The notes beneath the pieces were generated by a model that saw nothing but the letters and a program-made list of their open reading frames with translations, did no database searches and was not told where the DNA came from. A program made the translations under genes and the position numbers. This document shows, piece by piece, positions 17,500 to 26,090 of a stretch of DNA of 64,000 bases (within the stretch, counting starts at the first letter, position 1; each line of letters opens with the position of its first letter). Source of the stretch: Domibacillus indicus (GTDB lineage: Bacteria > Bacillota > Bacilli > Bacillales > Domibacillaceae); assembly GCF_023715895.1 (NCBI RefSeq), contig NZ_JAMBOO010000002.1, positions 124,001 through 188,000 of the forward strand. The letters are read 5' to 3'.

Positions 17500-18852
17500 T
17501 TACACCTCCAATGTAACGTTTTGCAATGCTTCCTCAAAGGCAGAGAGCATTTCAGTCTCGTTCTGCTCTGCCGATTCCTGTTCCGGCTGTTTTTGTTCCT
17601 GCTGGCGCTGCTGCTGGGCACCTCGGTCAAACAGCTGCTGTTTCGTTTCCGGACTTATGATGTCCAATTTATCGATTGTCACGTTTTGCTGGCTGAATGC
17701 ATGCTTTAACTGGTGGGCATTTTGTTCAAGCAGTTCTTTCACTGTTTGAGTCGATGATAAAATTTTAGCTGTCATTACCCCGTTTTGCTGAAGCAGTTCA
17801 ATACGGAGAGAACCAAGCTGCTCCGGATAAAGCTTAATCAGCATTTTTGTTCCATTTGGCATTTTCAGCATGTTAGAGCTGCCCAAAATTTGTTCAAACT
17901 TTTGAATAAACTGCTCCATATTCATTGGCCGCGGCGTTGTTTTCACACTCATCACAAACTGTTCTGTTTTAGAGAGCGGATGCAACAACGGGTTCACAAC
18001 TTCTGCAGCCTGTGCAGCCGGCTTTACAGCAGCGGCTTTGCTTTCAGTCGATTCTCCTGGCCCGTGAATTTTTTTATAATTTGTAAATGCTGCCTGCAAA
18101 CTCGCTTGATTTACAGGAGTGGTGTTGGCTTGAAGACCATCAGCACTCTGCAGTCCCGTTTGTTTTGTTTGTGGCAGGACGTTATTAAGCTGCTGTTTTA
18201 CCAGCGCTTCTGTATTTTCCAATGCGGTTTGCAATGCTTGAAAACGAGGCTCCGGCTTTTGTATATGCTGGGCAAAATAGTTTATGAGCTGTGCTGCCCT
18301 TATGGCTGTTACGACGAATGGCTTATCGGCTTCTTTTAATAAAAGCGGCACCTGTTCACTAAGCTGATTTATTAAAGCTGTTAACTGTTCAATCAACAGC
18401 GTTTCATCTGTTTCCGGTTTGCCGGTATCCTCTAATGGGTTCTCTAAACCCGCTTCTTCTGCACTTCCACTTACTGCGTGAATCAGCTTTTGGAGGGAAT
18501 GCTTCAATGTTTCCATATCCGTTTGCAGTAGAACCGCCAGTTCTTGAAGCGTGGGCATTTCTCCTTTTTCAACAAGCTCTTCGGCTAGTGTTAAGAGCTC
18601 CGCTTTTTTTCCAACTAGTTCTTCTGCCGGCTCAGAGCCATTGGCACTATTGAACAAAGAAGCCAACAAAGCAGACAAGTCGTTGGAAGCAGTGCTTGTG
18701 GATGGACCCAAAACAGCCGGGTTTTGAACAGCTTGTTGAATAGAGCCAAGCAGCAGGCTGCCAAATCCTCCTGCGCCGCCTGCTCCGGCTGGATTTAACA
18801 GAGGTCCATTAGATAGTGATAAAGAACTAGTACCTAAAGTAATCCGCATCAT
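17500..18852 (-). CDS. fliK: FliK, hook-length control protein
   Basis: Secreted molecular ruler that measures hook length and triggers the FlhB switch. The 450-residue protein has a long low-complexity Ala/Gln/Leu/Glu-rich ruler region and a C-terminal Flg_hook domain about residues 325-410 with KMPNGTKMLIKLYPEQLGSLR and the following VMTAKI block. A Gln/Glu-rich tail follows. B. subtilis FliK has 487 residues; family sequences diverge strongly outside the C-terminal domain. It sits between ylxF and flgD as expected. Confidence 0.92.
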   Translation of the reverse strand: MMRITLGTSSLSLSNGPLLNPAGAGGAGGFGSLLLGSIQQAVQNPAVLGPSTSTASNDLSALLASLFNSANGSEPAEELVGKKAELLTLAEELVEKGEMPTLQELAVLLQTDMETLKHSLQKLIHAVSGSAEEAGLENPLEDTGKPETDETLLIEQLTALINQLSEQVPLLLKEADKPFVVTAIRAAQLINYFAQHIQKPEPRFQALQTALENTEALVKQQLNNVLPQTKQTGLQSADGLQANTTPVNQASLQAAFTNYKKIHGPGESTESKAAAVKPAAQAAEVVNPLLHPLSKTEQFVMSVKTTPRPMNMEQFIQKFEQILGSSNMLKMPNGTKMLIKLYPEQLGSLRIELLQQNGVMTAKILSSTQTVKELLEQNAHQLKHAFSQQNVTIDKLDIISPETKQQLFDRGAQQQRQQEQKQPEQESAEQNETEMLSAFEEALQNVTLEV

Positions 18853-18905
18853 TTGTCACCCCCCTTTTTTCCTCCCGCATTATCTCACATTTTACTTCAT
18901 ATTCC

Positions 18906-19523
18906 TTATTCGTTCGATAATATTTTTGTATATTCAGCGGCTTTTTTCGCGTCTAGGTTTTCAAATATAGCTGCTTGTTTTTCAACACTTAATTCCTGCA
19001 AAATCGCGACTGCTTCATTGTTTGTTAAGTTCGTAATAATTCCGGCAATGCTTTCTTCATCCATTGATTCATATGTTTTGGCAACATTGTTCGCCGCACT
19101 TTTTTCTTCCGTTTCGGCTGTTTCTGTTTGCTGGTTCTGAAGCTGCTTAAGCTGGGCATTCAGCCGGTCCTGCTCTGTTAACAATTCCTCGATTTCCGCT
19201 TTGGAGCTTTCAAGATCATCCGACAGCTGATCAATTTTTGCTTGTTTGTTTTTGATTTCCGCTTGCAGCTCTACTACTTTTTCGCTGTCTGTTTTACCGT
19301 CTTGTTCGGTTGCTCCAGTCCATTCTGATACATAAGGAATATTCGCTGCTACTTCCTTTGTTTTTTCAAATACGTTCACGCCGGCAATCGTCATGACAAC
19401 CAAACCAACAGTCAGCGCAAACAACAAGGGAATAACAACGATAAACAGCAGCCATTGAAAAGGGTTGTAACTGTTTTTTTCCTCCATATCAGCCGGAACT
19501 TTTTTTCTCTTTTTTCCTGCCAT
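18906..19523 (-). CDS. ylxF: YlxF, MotE-like membrane protein of the fla/che operon
   Basis: A 205-residue protein with a Lys-rich cytoplasmic N-terminus, one membrane helix about residues 24-47, a strongly predicted coiled coil about 85-140 (repeating Leu/Glu/Lys/Gln), and a C-terminal helical region. That region (NVAKTYESMDEESIAGIITNL, AVAILQELSVEKQAAIFENL) resembles the MgtE N-terminal/FliG-like fold. It corresponds to YlxF of B. subtilis, between fliJ and fliK; related MotE proteins act as chaperones for MotC. The precise function here is unknown. Confidence 0.88.
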   Translation of the reverse strand: MAGKKRKKVPADMEEKNSYNPFQWLLFIVVIPLLFALTVGLVVMTIAGVNVFEKTKEVAANIPYVSEWTGATEQDGKTDSEKVVELQAEIKNKQAKIDQLSDDLESSKAEIEELLTEQDRLNAQLKQLQNQQTETAETEEKSAANNVAKTYESMDEESIAGIITNLTNNEAVAILQELSVEKQAAIFENLDAKKAAEYTKILSNE

Positions 19524-19530
19524 GTGTTCA

Positions 19531-19977
19531 TCACCTGATCTTTCGGTTCATAAACTGAATGGATGAAAGCTCGTCCATTTGCTTTGCTTCTTCTGAAGCT
19601 GCCCATTTGCGATAATGCGTTAATTCATTCGCTCGGATTTTGCTGTATTTTTTTACTTCTATATTTTTTTCCTTTAGCTGCTGTTCACACCACTGCATCC
19701 GGCCGCGTGCTGTTACAACCACTCGTTGCTGCTGATCAATTAATTTTTCCAAATTCGAGATAAATTGCTGATAGTGCTGAATATCGAGTACAGAAAAACC
19801 GGATTTCATTTTTTGTTCCTGCACGGCGATTAAATCTTCTTTTCTCTTCAACAGCCCATACAGTTTGTTTGCTTCCGTTTCAAATTGGCTCTGTGCTTCT
19901 CTAAATACGTTCTCAGCCTCCTCTTTTTCACGTTCACGAAGCTGCATAACTTTCTCGAATTTATAATTAAATGACAT
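19531..19977 (-). CDS. fliJ: FliJ, export apparatus coiled-coil stalk
   Basis: Central stalk of the FliI ATPase ring, linking it to FlhA. The 148-residue protein (B. subtilis 147) is nearly all charged helix: MSFNYKFEKVMQLREREKEEAEN at the start and long heptad-like segments throughout, with no membrane segment. It lies 3 bp after fliI and 7 bp before ylxF, the standard arrangement. Sequence identity in this family is low, so the call rests mainly on length, coiled-coil character and position. Confidence 0.92.
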   Translation of the reverse strand: MSFNYKFEKVMQLREREKEEAENVFREAQSQFETEANKLYGLLKRKEDLIAVQEQKMKSGFSVLDIQHYQQFISNLEKLIDQQQRVVVTARGRMQWCEQQLKEKNIEVKKYSKIRANELTHYRKWAASEEAKQMDELSSIQFMNRKIR

Positions 19978-19980
19978 GCA

Positions 19981-21297
19981 TTAACTGTCCCTTCCTTGGA
20001 CTAGATGAACTAAACCGGCTTCTGTTTCGTCCAGTCCGGCCTGCTCATCCGTCCGCTGTTTTAAAAACGAGAGAATCGGCAGATAGTTTTGAATGGCTCT
20101 ATCAATCTCAGCGGATGACCCTCTTTTATATGCACCGATGTTAATCAAATCTTCAGAGTTTAAATACGTATTTAACGAATCCCTTACTGCTACTGCCGCA
20201 TCATAATGGCTTCGGCTGACAATATGGGGCATAAGACGGCTGACACTTTTTAATACGTTTATAGCTGGGTACTGCCCCTTGTTCGCAAGCTCACGGTCTA
20301 ACACAATGTGTCCATCTAATATTCCCCGCACGGCATCTGCAATCGGTTCATTCATGTCATCACCATCTACGAGCACTGTATAAAAAGCAGTAATCGTTCC
20401 ATGTTCGTTTGTTCCTGTGCGTTCCAACAACTTTGGCATAATTGCAAAAACCGATGGCGTGTATCCTTTGGTGGCAGGAGGCTCTCCAACGGCCAGCCCG
20501 ATTTCACGCTGTGCCATAGCAACCCGCGTGACTGAATCCATCATAAGCATGACATTCAACCCTTTATCCCGAAAGTACTCAGCAATGGCTGTAGCGGTAA
20601 ATGCTCCTTTAATACGCATCAATGCCGGCTGGTCTGAAGTGGCGGCGACTACAATCGACTTTTTCATTCCTTCGGGGCCAAGATCCCGTTCAATAAATTC
20701 ACGCACTTCACGACCGCGCTCTCCAATCAAAGCAATGACGTTTAAATCTGCTTTTGTATTGCGGGCAATCATGCCAAGCAGTGTGCTTTTCCCAACACCG
20801 CTTCCTGCAAAAATACCGACCCGCTGACCTTTCCCGACTGTCAGCATCCCATCAATAGCCCGTACACCAACTTCAAGCTTTTCCCGTATTGGCGGTCTTG
20901 TCATCGGATTTGGCGGATCTGCTTCTGTTTCAATCGGCGTCAACGTCCGTGGCAGTACAGAATCGTCAAAGGGTTCTCCAAGCGGATCAATAATTTTGCC
21001 GATCAAAGCCGGTCCTGATTTTACTTGAAGAGGGTGACCGAGTGATTCTACAAGGCTGCCCGGTGAAATTTCGTTTATATTCCGGTATGGCATTAAGATC
21101 ATCATTTCATCCCGAAACCCGGTTACCTCGGCCATAATGGTTCGTTTATTGTCTTTCGAATGGATCAAACAAATATCACCAATAGAGCTTTCTGGACCCT
21201 GTGATTCAATCATTAAGCCGACAACCCTTTTTACCCGTCCATATCTTTTAAACGAATCAAGAGTTGGGATCACATACTTTAAGTCCTGTGCTTTCAT
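19981..21297 (-). CDS. fliI: FliI, flagellar export ATPase
   Basis: F1-beta-like ATPase that energises the early steps of flagellar protein export. The 438 residues equal the B. subtilis length. Motifs visible are Walker A GIFAGSGVGKSTLLGMI near residues 162-178, IGERGREVREFIE, Walker B LNVMLMMDSVTRVAMAQREI, and the PGSL/DPLGEPFDD N-terminal blocks. It is encoded between fliH (its negative regulator) and fliJ (its stalk), 3 bp from each. Confidence 0.98.
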   Translation of the reverse strand: MKAQDLKYVIPTLDSFKRYGRVKRVVGLMIESQGPESSIGDICLIHSKDNKRTIMAEVTGFRDEMMILMPYRNINEISPGSLVESLGHPLQVKSGPALIGKIIDPLGEPFDDSVLPRTLTPIETEADPPNPMTRPPIREKLEVGVRAIDGMLTVGKGQRVGIFAGSGVGKSTLLGMIARNTKADLNVIALIGERGREVREFIERDLGPEGMKKSIVVAATSDQPALMRIKGAFTATAIAEYFRDKGLNVMLMMDSVTRVAMAQREIGLAVGEPPATKGYTPSVFAIMPKLLERTGTNEHGTITAFYTVLVDGDDMNEPIADAVRGILDGHIVLDRELANKGQYPAINVLKSVSRLMPHIVSRSHYDAAVAVRDSLNTYLNSEDLINIGAYKRGSSAEIDRAIQNYLPILSFLKQRTDEQAGLDETEAGLVHLVQGRDS

Positions 21298-21300
21298 CTC

Positions 21301-22059
21301 TTATTCACTCTCCAGCAATTGAAGCAGCGTTTTACGCAGCTGGTGCAGCTGTGTATCAACACCGGCATCAATTCGGCCATTGGATGTTTCAATAAAGCAG
21401 GCGTTTTCCCCCGCTTCTTCATTCGGAAAAATATAGCAGTTGATTTCATTTGGGAATAGAGCTTCTATTTCATCTTTTTGTGAAATGACCAATTCATATT
21501 TTCCTGGATGAACATGAATTTGAATTTCTTTTTGGTTTTTTGTTTCTTTTAATGCTGAACGAATGATACTCATAAAAGCATCTTCGTTTTGGTCAAGCTC
21601 TGTACGCAGAATTTTTTCTGCGCAGATAACAGCAAGCTCTATGATGGTCCGTTCTGACCGCTCAACATTTTTTTCGTATTCAATTTTCGAAGATGCCACG
21701 ATAGAATGCGCTTCTTCAATCAGCTCTTTCATCTCATTGTATCCGGCTGCTCTTCCTTGTTCTGCTCCCTGCTGAAACGCCTGGTCATAGGCTTCTTTTT
21801 GCAGTCGTTCTTTTTCCTGCACCCAGTTTTGCTGCCAGGCGGCAGATTCTTGTTCGATCCGCTGCCGCTTCGTTTCAGCCTCTTCTAAGATTTTTTGTGC
21901 CTGGCGGTTTGCTTCTTCTAACACTTGTGATCGTTCATGAGAAAAATCCGGTGCAACTGTTTCTTTTTGTTCATTGCGTGTGTAAATAGGCTTTATGCCA
22001 ATGATTCGTGTACCCGCTTCTTGTTCTATCGGCCACTCATACCGTTCAAAATTAGACAA
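21301..22059 (-). CDS. fliH: FliH, export ATPase regulator
   Basis: Peripheral protein that binds FliI and tethers it to the C-ring. The protein has a Gln/Glu-rich coiled-coil half (about residues 40-115, including QAFQQGAEQGRAAGYNEMKEL with a GxxxG-like repeat) and the C-terminal V-type ATPase E-subunit-like domain (ELAVICAEKILRTELDQNED). I propose a TTG start at 22059 (252 aa), because the GGAGGAG at the end of fliG lies 9 nt upstream; ATG at 22068 would be only 2 nt from it. It overlaps fliG by 8 bp. Confidence 0.88.
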   Translation of the reverse strand: MSNFERYEWPIEQEAGTRIIGIKPIYTRNEQKETVAPDFSHERSQVLEEANRQAQKILEEAETKRQRIEQESAAWQQNWVQEKERLQKEAYDQAFQQGAEQGRAAGYNEMKELIEEAHSIVASSKIEYEKNVERSERTIIELAVICAEKILRTELDQNEDAFMSIIRSALKETKNQKEIQIHVHPGKYELVISQKDEIEALFPNEINCYIFPNEEAGENACFIETSNGRIDAGVDTQLHQLRKTLLQLLESE

Positions 22060-23065
22060 TAATATCATCTCCTCCGCCACGAGCAATGATAATTTCTCCC
22101 GTTTCCTCTAGACGGCGAATCGTCGCAACAATTCGTGACTGCGCTTCTTCCACATCACGAAGCCGGACAGGACCCATATATTCCATTTCTTCTTTGAACG
22201 TCTCCACCATTCGCTGAGACATATTGCGGAAAACCACTTCACGCACTTCCTCGCTTGAAACTTTAAGAGAAAGCAGCAAGTCTTCATTTTCACAGTCGCG
22301 AATAACACGCTGAATAGAGCGGTTATCCAGTGTAACAATATCTTCAAACACAAACATGCGCTTTTTAATTTCTTCTGCCAATTCAGGATCTTGTATTTCA
22401 AGTGCATCCAAAATTGTTTTTTCCGTTGAGCGGTCTACACCATTCAACACTTCAACGACCGCTTCTACTCCGCCTGTCTGTGTATAATCCTGGGTTACCG
22501 TTGAGCTCAATTTCCGTTCTAAAATCGCTTCAACTTCATTGATAATTTCTGGAGACGTGCTGTCCATAATGGCAATTCTTTTTGCGATATCCGCTTGAAC
22601 TTCCTGCGGCAGCTCCGATAAAATTTGCCCTGCCTGCTGCGGATCCAAATAAGAAAGAATCAAAGCAATCGTCTGCGGGTGTTCATTTTGAATAAAGTTT
22701 AATATTTGTCCCGGATCTGCCCGGCGAGCAAAATCAAACGGCCGAACCTGCAGGGACGATGTTAAACGGTTAATGATATTTTGCGCCTGATCTGTTCCGA
22801 GCGCTTTTTCAAGAACAGTTTTGGCATAACCGATCCCACCCTGGGAAATATAATCCTGTGCCAATGCAATATTATGAAATTCTTCGAACACTTCTTCTTT
22901 AATCTCGGTATCTACTTTTTTCACACCCGAAATTTCCAGTGTCAGCCGTTCAATTTCTTCTTCTGATAAATGTTTGTAAACAGAAGCCGAGTAATCCGGC
23001 CCAAGAGAAATAAGCAGGATTGCGGCTTTTTGTTTTCCAGTCAGTTTCTTCTCACGTATCGCCAT
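22052..23065 (-). CDS. fliG: FliG, motor switch protein
   Basis: C-ring protein that contacts the stator and generates torque. The 337 residues (B. subtilis 338) contain the N-terminal FliF-binding domain (TGKQKAAILLISLGPDYSA), the middle domain with the EHPQTIALILSYL motif that binds FliM, and the C-terminal torque domain with the charged helix DNRSIQRVIRDCENEDLLLSL, including the Arg/Asp pairs known to face MotA. Its Gly/Asp-rich end encodes the Shine-Dalgarno of fliH. Confidence 0.98.
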   Translation of the reverse strand: MAIREKKLTGKQKAAILLISLGPDYSASVYKHLSEEEIERLTLEISGVKKVDTEIKEEVFEEFHNIALAQDYISQGGIGYAKTVLEKALGTDQAQNIINRLTSSLQVRPFDFARRADPGQILNFIQNEHPQTIALILSYLDPQQAGQILSELPQEVQADIAKRIAIMDSTSPEIINEVEAILERKLSSTVTQDYTQTGGVEAVVEVLNGVDRSTEKTILDALEIQDPELAEEIKKRMFVFEDIVTLDNRSIQRVIRDCENEDLLLSLKVSSEEVREVVFRNMSQRMVETFKEEMEYMGPVRLRDVEEAQSRIVATIRRLEETGEIIIARGGGDDIIV

Positions 23066-23074
23066 ATTGCCCTC

Positions 23075-24643
23075 CTATTCCTCAGACAGCCAAGTACGAA
23101 GCAGTTTTGCAAACTCTTCTGGTTTTTCTTTCGCCATTTTTTCTAACTGTTTCCGTCTTGTGCTGCTCTCTGTTTCAGTCAACAGTTCTTCAATCTCTTC
23201 TTCTAATTCTTCCTCGAACTCTTCTTCTTCCTCACGGCGTCTTCTTACCATCATAAAGATGAGCACACCAATAATGACAAGAAGAATAGCCCCAATGAGA
23301 TATACCCACCATGGAATAGAGGATGTTTCTTCTTCCTCAAATGCAAATTTCCCATTTAATTCCTGAACTGAAACCGTAATTTTATCTTCAAGTACCTGGT
23401 CTGTTAAGTCAGTATTGTAGCTTTCATCAATAGACGTTCTGACAATGTTGCCGAGCAGCTGCTGGATTTCTTCCACGCTTTGATCAGGCATGGAGTTTGG
23501 ATCATCCGGCGTTGGCGGCTCCACCATAACCTGGATACCTAAGTCGCGGATCTTATAAGGACTTTCTTTGATTTCCCGGCGAATCCGGTTTACTTCGTTA
23601 TTGACCGTTTCCTCTGTCCGCTCGTAATCACCTGTACCTGTTGCTCCTTCAAGGTAAGAAGTGGCTGTGTCCCCTTCTTCTTCTGCCTGCGGAACGCCTC
23701 CTGCGCCTGCTGCATCTCCTGAATAGGTTTCGGTGATTCTTTGAGCACTGATTTGGATACCTTCCATGTTTTCTTCGTCAACCGGCTCTACCAGGTTTTC
23801 TTCTCGATTCTCCTGGGTAAAGTCAATATCGGCTGTAACCGTTGCAACCACTTTGTCCGCGCCCATCAGTGTACCAAGCATACTTTGTACCTGCCGCTGC
23901 ACGTCGCGTTCCACTTGTTTTTTCACAGCCAGCTGCTGTTCGAATGAATCGCCCGAACTGCTTCCTGCACTCGCAAGGTCGTAGTATTCAAAATTTTGAT
24001 TCATAATGGCAATATTTTCGACAGGAAGGTTCGGGACACTTTTGGATACTAAGTGATAAAGGGACTTAATTTGTTTTTCATCAAATTGATAGCCTGGTTC
24101 TGTATTCAGCACAACCGAAGCAGATGCTTTTTCTGCTTCATCGGTAACGAAAATTTGCTGCTGCGGCAGGTTAATCATTACCTTCGCATCTTTTACTCCA
24201 TCAATCTCAGAAATAAGATTGCTAAGCTCGGTCTGCATCGCATCAAGCTTAAGAACATTAAATTCATTGTCCGTCATTCCGAACCCGGCATTTTCGCTGA
24301 AAAAGCTGTAATCGATCGTACCGGACTGCGGAAGGCCTTCAGCGGCTAGATCCACTTTGAGCGTATCGACGGATTCTTCCGGCACAAGGATACCTGTTCC
24401 TCCTTCAGTCACTTCGTACGGAATACCCCGCCCATCCAGATTTTCTTTCACAGCACCGATCTCTGAAGGAGCAAGCTCGCTGTAAAGAGGAACCATTGTC
24501 GTTCTGTTAGTCAAAAAAACGATTAGTGACAACGCAATAACAAAAAGAGTAAAGGATGATATTCCAATCACTTTTTGTTTTTTTGACCGGCTGTTCCAAT
24601 ATTCTTTTATTCTTGCAAGCTGTTGTTTTATATTTTCGTTCAT
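23075..24643 (-). CDS. fliF: FliF, MS-ring protein
   Basis: Forms the membrane MS ring on which the rotor and export gate assemble. The 522-residue protein has a cytoplasmic N-terminus, a membrane helix about residues 25-47, a large extracytoplasmic region with ring-building motifs (VPLYSELAPSEIGAVKENLD and VMINLPQQQIFV), a second membrane helix about 440-463, and an acidic C-terminal tail (EEEEEFEEELEEEIEELL) ending in the FliG-binding segment EFAKLLRTWLSEE. B. subtilis FliF has 536 residues. Confidence 0.97.
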   Translation of the reverse strand: MNENIKQQLARIKEYWNSRSKKQKVIGISSFTLFVIALSLIVFLTNRTTMVPLYSELAPSEIGAVKENLDGRGIPYEVTEGGTGILVPEESVDTLKVDLAAEGLPQSGTIDYSFFSENAGFGMTDNEFNVLKLDAMQTELSNLISEIDGVKDAKVMINLPQQQIFVTDEAEKASASVVLNTEPGYQFDEKQIKSLYHLVSKSVPNLPVENIAIMNQNFEYYDLASAGSSSGDSFEQQLAVKKQVERDVQRQVQSMLGTLMGADKVVATVTADIDFTQENREENLVEPVDEENMEGIQISAQRITETYSGDAAGAGGVPQAEEEGDTATSYLEGATGTGDYERTEETVNNEVNRIRREIKESPYKIRDLGIQVMVEPPTPDDPNSMPDQSVEEIQQLLGNIVRTSIDESYNTDLTDQVLEDKITVSVQELNGKFAFEEEETSSIPWWVYLIGAILLVIIGVLIFMMVRRRREEEEEFEEELEEEIEELLTETESSTRRKQLEKMAKEKPEEFAKLLRTWLSEE

Positions 24644-24679
24644 TACAATCCCCCGGTCACTTCATTCGGTCATGATCTA

Positions 24680-24985
24680 TTACATCTGCATCCGCATCAT
24701 TTCCTGATAAGCTTCTACAGCTTTATTACGGACTTCCAATGTTAACTGCATGGTGATGCCTGATTTTTGAGCGGCTGACATCACTTGATGGATATCGACA
24801 TTTTCACCATTGATCATTTTTGCCGTCAGCGAGTTTGACTCCGCTTCTGTTTTCATCACAGTATTCAATGAATCTTTTAAAAAATCCGCGAATTTTTGCT
24901 GAGATTCATAGGGTGTAGCTGCTTTTTTTAAAGCAGCTGTTTCGATCGCAGGTGTAGAAACCGCATTTAATGCTTCAATCGCCAT
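24680..24985 (-). CDS. fliE: FliE, MS-ring/rod junction protein
   Basis: Small basal-body protein that joins the MS ring to the proximal rod. The 101-residue protein (B. subtilis 106) ends with the conserved block NGENVDIHQVMSAAQKSGI followed by TMQLTLEVRNKAVEAYQEMM and RMQM. It lies between flgC and fliF, with a 36-bp gap before fliF in which I see nothing but the Shine-Dalgarno region. Confidence 0.96.
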   Translation of the reverse strand: MAIEALNAVSTPAIETAALKKAATPYESQQKFADFLKDSLNTVMKTEAESNSLTAKMINGENVDIHQVMSAAQKSGITMQLTLEVRNKAVEAYQEMMRMQM

Positions 24986-25006
24986 TTAAATCATCTCCTT
25001 ATTTCC

Positions 25007-25453
25007 TTATTTCCCAATTTCAAGCGCTTTAGTCATCATAGCCTTCGAAGCATTGAAAACTGTAACATTCGCCTCATAGGAGCGGGTTGTACTCATTAAA
25101 TCAACCATTTCCCGTAAAGGGTCTACATTTGGCATACTTACATAGCCCTCTTCATTCGCATCAGGATGTTCTGGGTCATAAACCATTTTATTAGGTGTTT
25201 CTGTATCTTCAATGATTTTAGTCACTTTTACACCGTTTTCTGCTTCCTGGCGATTTGACGCCATCTGCAAAAAGCTTGAAAACGAACTTCCTTTTGGCTG
25301 CAGCACAACGGATTTACGCTGATAAGGCTGCCATTCCCCCTCCACGAGCTTTGCCCGGGTAGATTCAGCATTTGCCATATTAGAAGAAATAACATCCATA
25401 CGCAGACGCTGTGCAGTCAGGGCAGATGCCGTAATGTTCATTCCGTTAAACAT
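25007..25453 (-). CDS. flgC: FlgC, proximal rod protein
   Basis: Rod component of the flagellar basal body. The 148-residue protein (B. subtilis 150) has the N-terminal rod signature ITASALTAQRLRMDVISSNMA with NAEST, the middle block MVYDPEHPDANEEGYVSMPN, and the C-terminal coiled coil EMVDLMSTTRSYEANVTVF. It lies 2 bp after flgB, so the two rod genes are translated from adjoining sites. Confidence 0.97.
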   Translation of the reverse strand: MFNGMNITASALTAQRLRMDVISSNMANAESTRAKLVEGEWQPYQRKSVVLQPKGSSFSSFLQMASNRQEAENGVKVTKIIEDTETPNKMVYDPEHPDANEEGYVSMPNVDPLREMVDLMSTTRSYEANVTVFNASKAMMTKALEIGK

Positions 25454-25455
25454 AT

Positions 25456-25845
25456 TTATCTGCCTCCTTTTATGATATTTGTCAGAGAAGCATACTTTGA
25501 ACTAAGCCGGTCTGTCAGTGCATTATAATAAATTTGATTTCCTGCCATTTTGGACATTTCGGCATCTAAATCTACACTATTTCCATTTTCGTTGTAGGAC
25601 ATATTTCGTGCAGTCATAATGACATGGTTTGGTGATTGAGCGGAAAAAACAAAATGACGCTGATCTGTTCGGTTATTTTTAAAATCATTTTGATTATTTT
25701 CCAATATTTTCTTGAAGTTTACCTCTTTAGCCTTATAGTTTGGTGTATCAACATTGGCAATATTATCAGCAATCGTTCTTTGCTTTAAAGCCGCGTAATC
25801 CAAACCTCGTTCTAAAGAAGTGATTGAATTTGAAAACAGGTTCAA
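25456..25845 (-). CDS. flgB: FlgB, proximal rod protein
   Basis: First gene of the fla/che operon; a rod component. The protein has the rod signature LKQRTIADNIANVDTPNYKAK and a C-terminal helix ending LTDRLSSKYASLTNIIK. I choose the TTG start at 25845, which gives 129 residues (same as B. subtilis) beginning MNLFSNSI, with GGAG 8 nt upstream; the longer GTG frame start at 25854 overlaps that site. Confidence 0.95.
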   Translation of the reverse strand: MNLFSNSITSLERGLDYAALKQRTIADNIANVDTPNYKAKEVNFKKILENNQNDFKNNRTDQRHFVFSAQSPNHVIMTARNMSYNENGNSVDLDAEMSKMAGNQIYYNALTDRLSSKYASLTNIIKGGR

Positions 25846-25867
25846 TTTAACCACTCCAGTACCTTGA

Positions 25868-25987
25868 ATTCTTTAGTTAATTTGTTAATAAATTATACAC
25901 TTAAAGAAATATAACATAAAAGACATTTTTCGACACCTACTTAACAAAAATAACAAAAAAATTTCATATTTCCTATAACTAAAGAAT
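25868..25987. repeat. Perfect 12-bp inverted repeat flanking the fla/che promoter
   Basis: ATTCTTTAGTTA at 25868-25879 is repeated as its exact reverse complement TAACTAAAGAAT at 25976-25987, 96 bp apart. The arms flank the candidate -10/-35 elements of the operon. No transcription factor consensus I know matches the arm well. Confidence 0.7.
25892..25920 (-). promoter_or_regulatory. Candidate sigma-A promoter of the fla/che operon
   Basis: On the minus strand a perfect -10 TATAAT (25897-25892) lies 17 bp from TTTATG (25920-25915), a weak -35. This is about 47 bp upstream of the flgB start, where the sigma-A fla/che promoter lies in B. subtilis. I found no convincing sigma-D promoter nearby. 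Several AT-rich 15-mers match the CodY consensus at only 10 of 15 positions, so CodY control (known in B. subtilis) is possible but not shown by the sequence. Confidence 0.5.
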
Positions 25988-26049
25988 AAATTGACATAAT
26001 ACTCTCATTCTTAAACAATTTTGGGATTATTATCATAAAAAATTGATAA

Positions 26050-26084
26050 AAAAAAACACCTGCAGTATTTGTAACTGCAGGTGT
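26050..26084 (-). terminator. codY terminator
   Basis: Perfect 11-bp stem ACACCTGCAGT/ACTGCAGGTGT with a 7-nt loop, directly after the codY stop codon, followed on the transcript by a run of eight or nine U. It separates codY from the fla/che promoter region. Confidence 0.93.
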
Positions 26085-26090
26085 TTTTTG

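Noticed and set aside
17785-18339. Open frame of 184 codons opposite fliK
   Set aside because: It mirrors the low-complexity ruler region of fliK and has no start signal or domain.
25991-26019. Plus-strand TTGACA with AACAAT 17 bp downstream in the codY-flgB gap
   Set aside because: The -10 match is poor and no plus-strand gene lies downstream, only the terminator and the antisense strand of codY.
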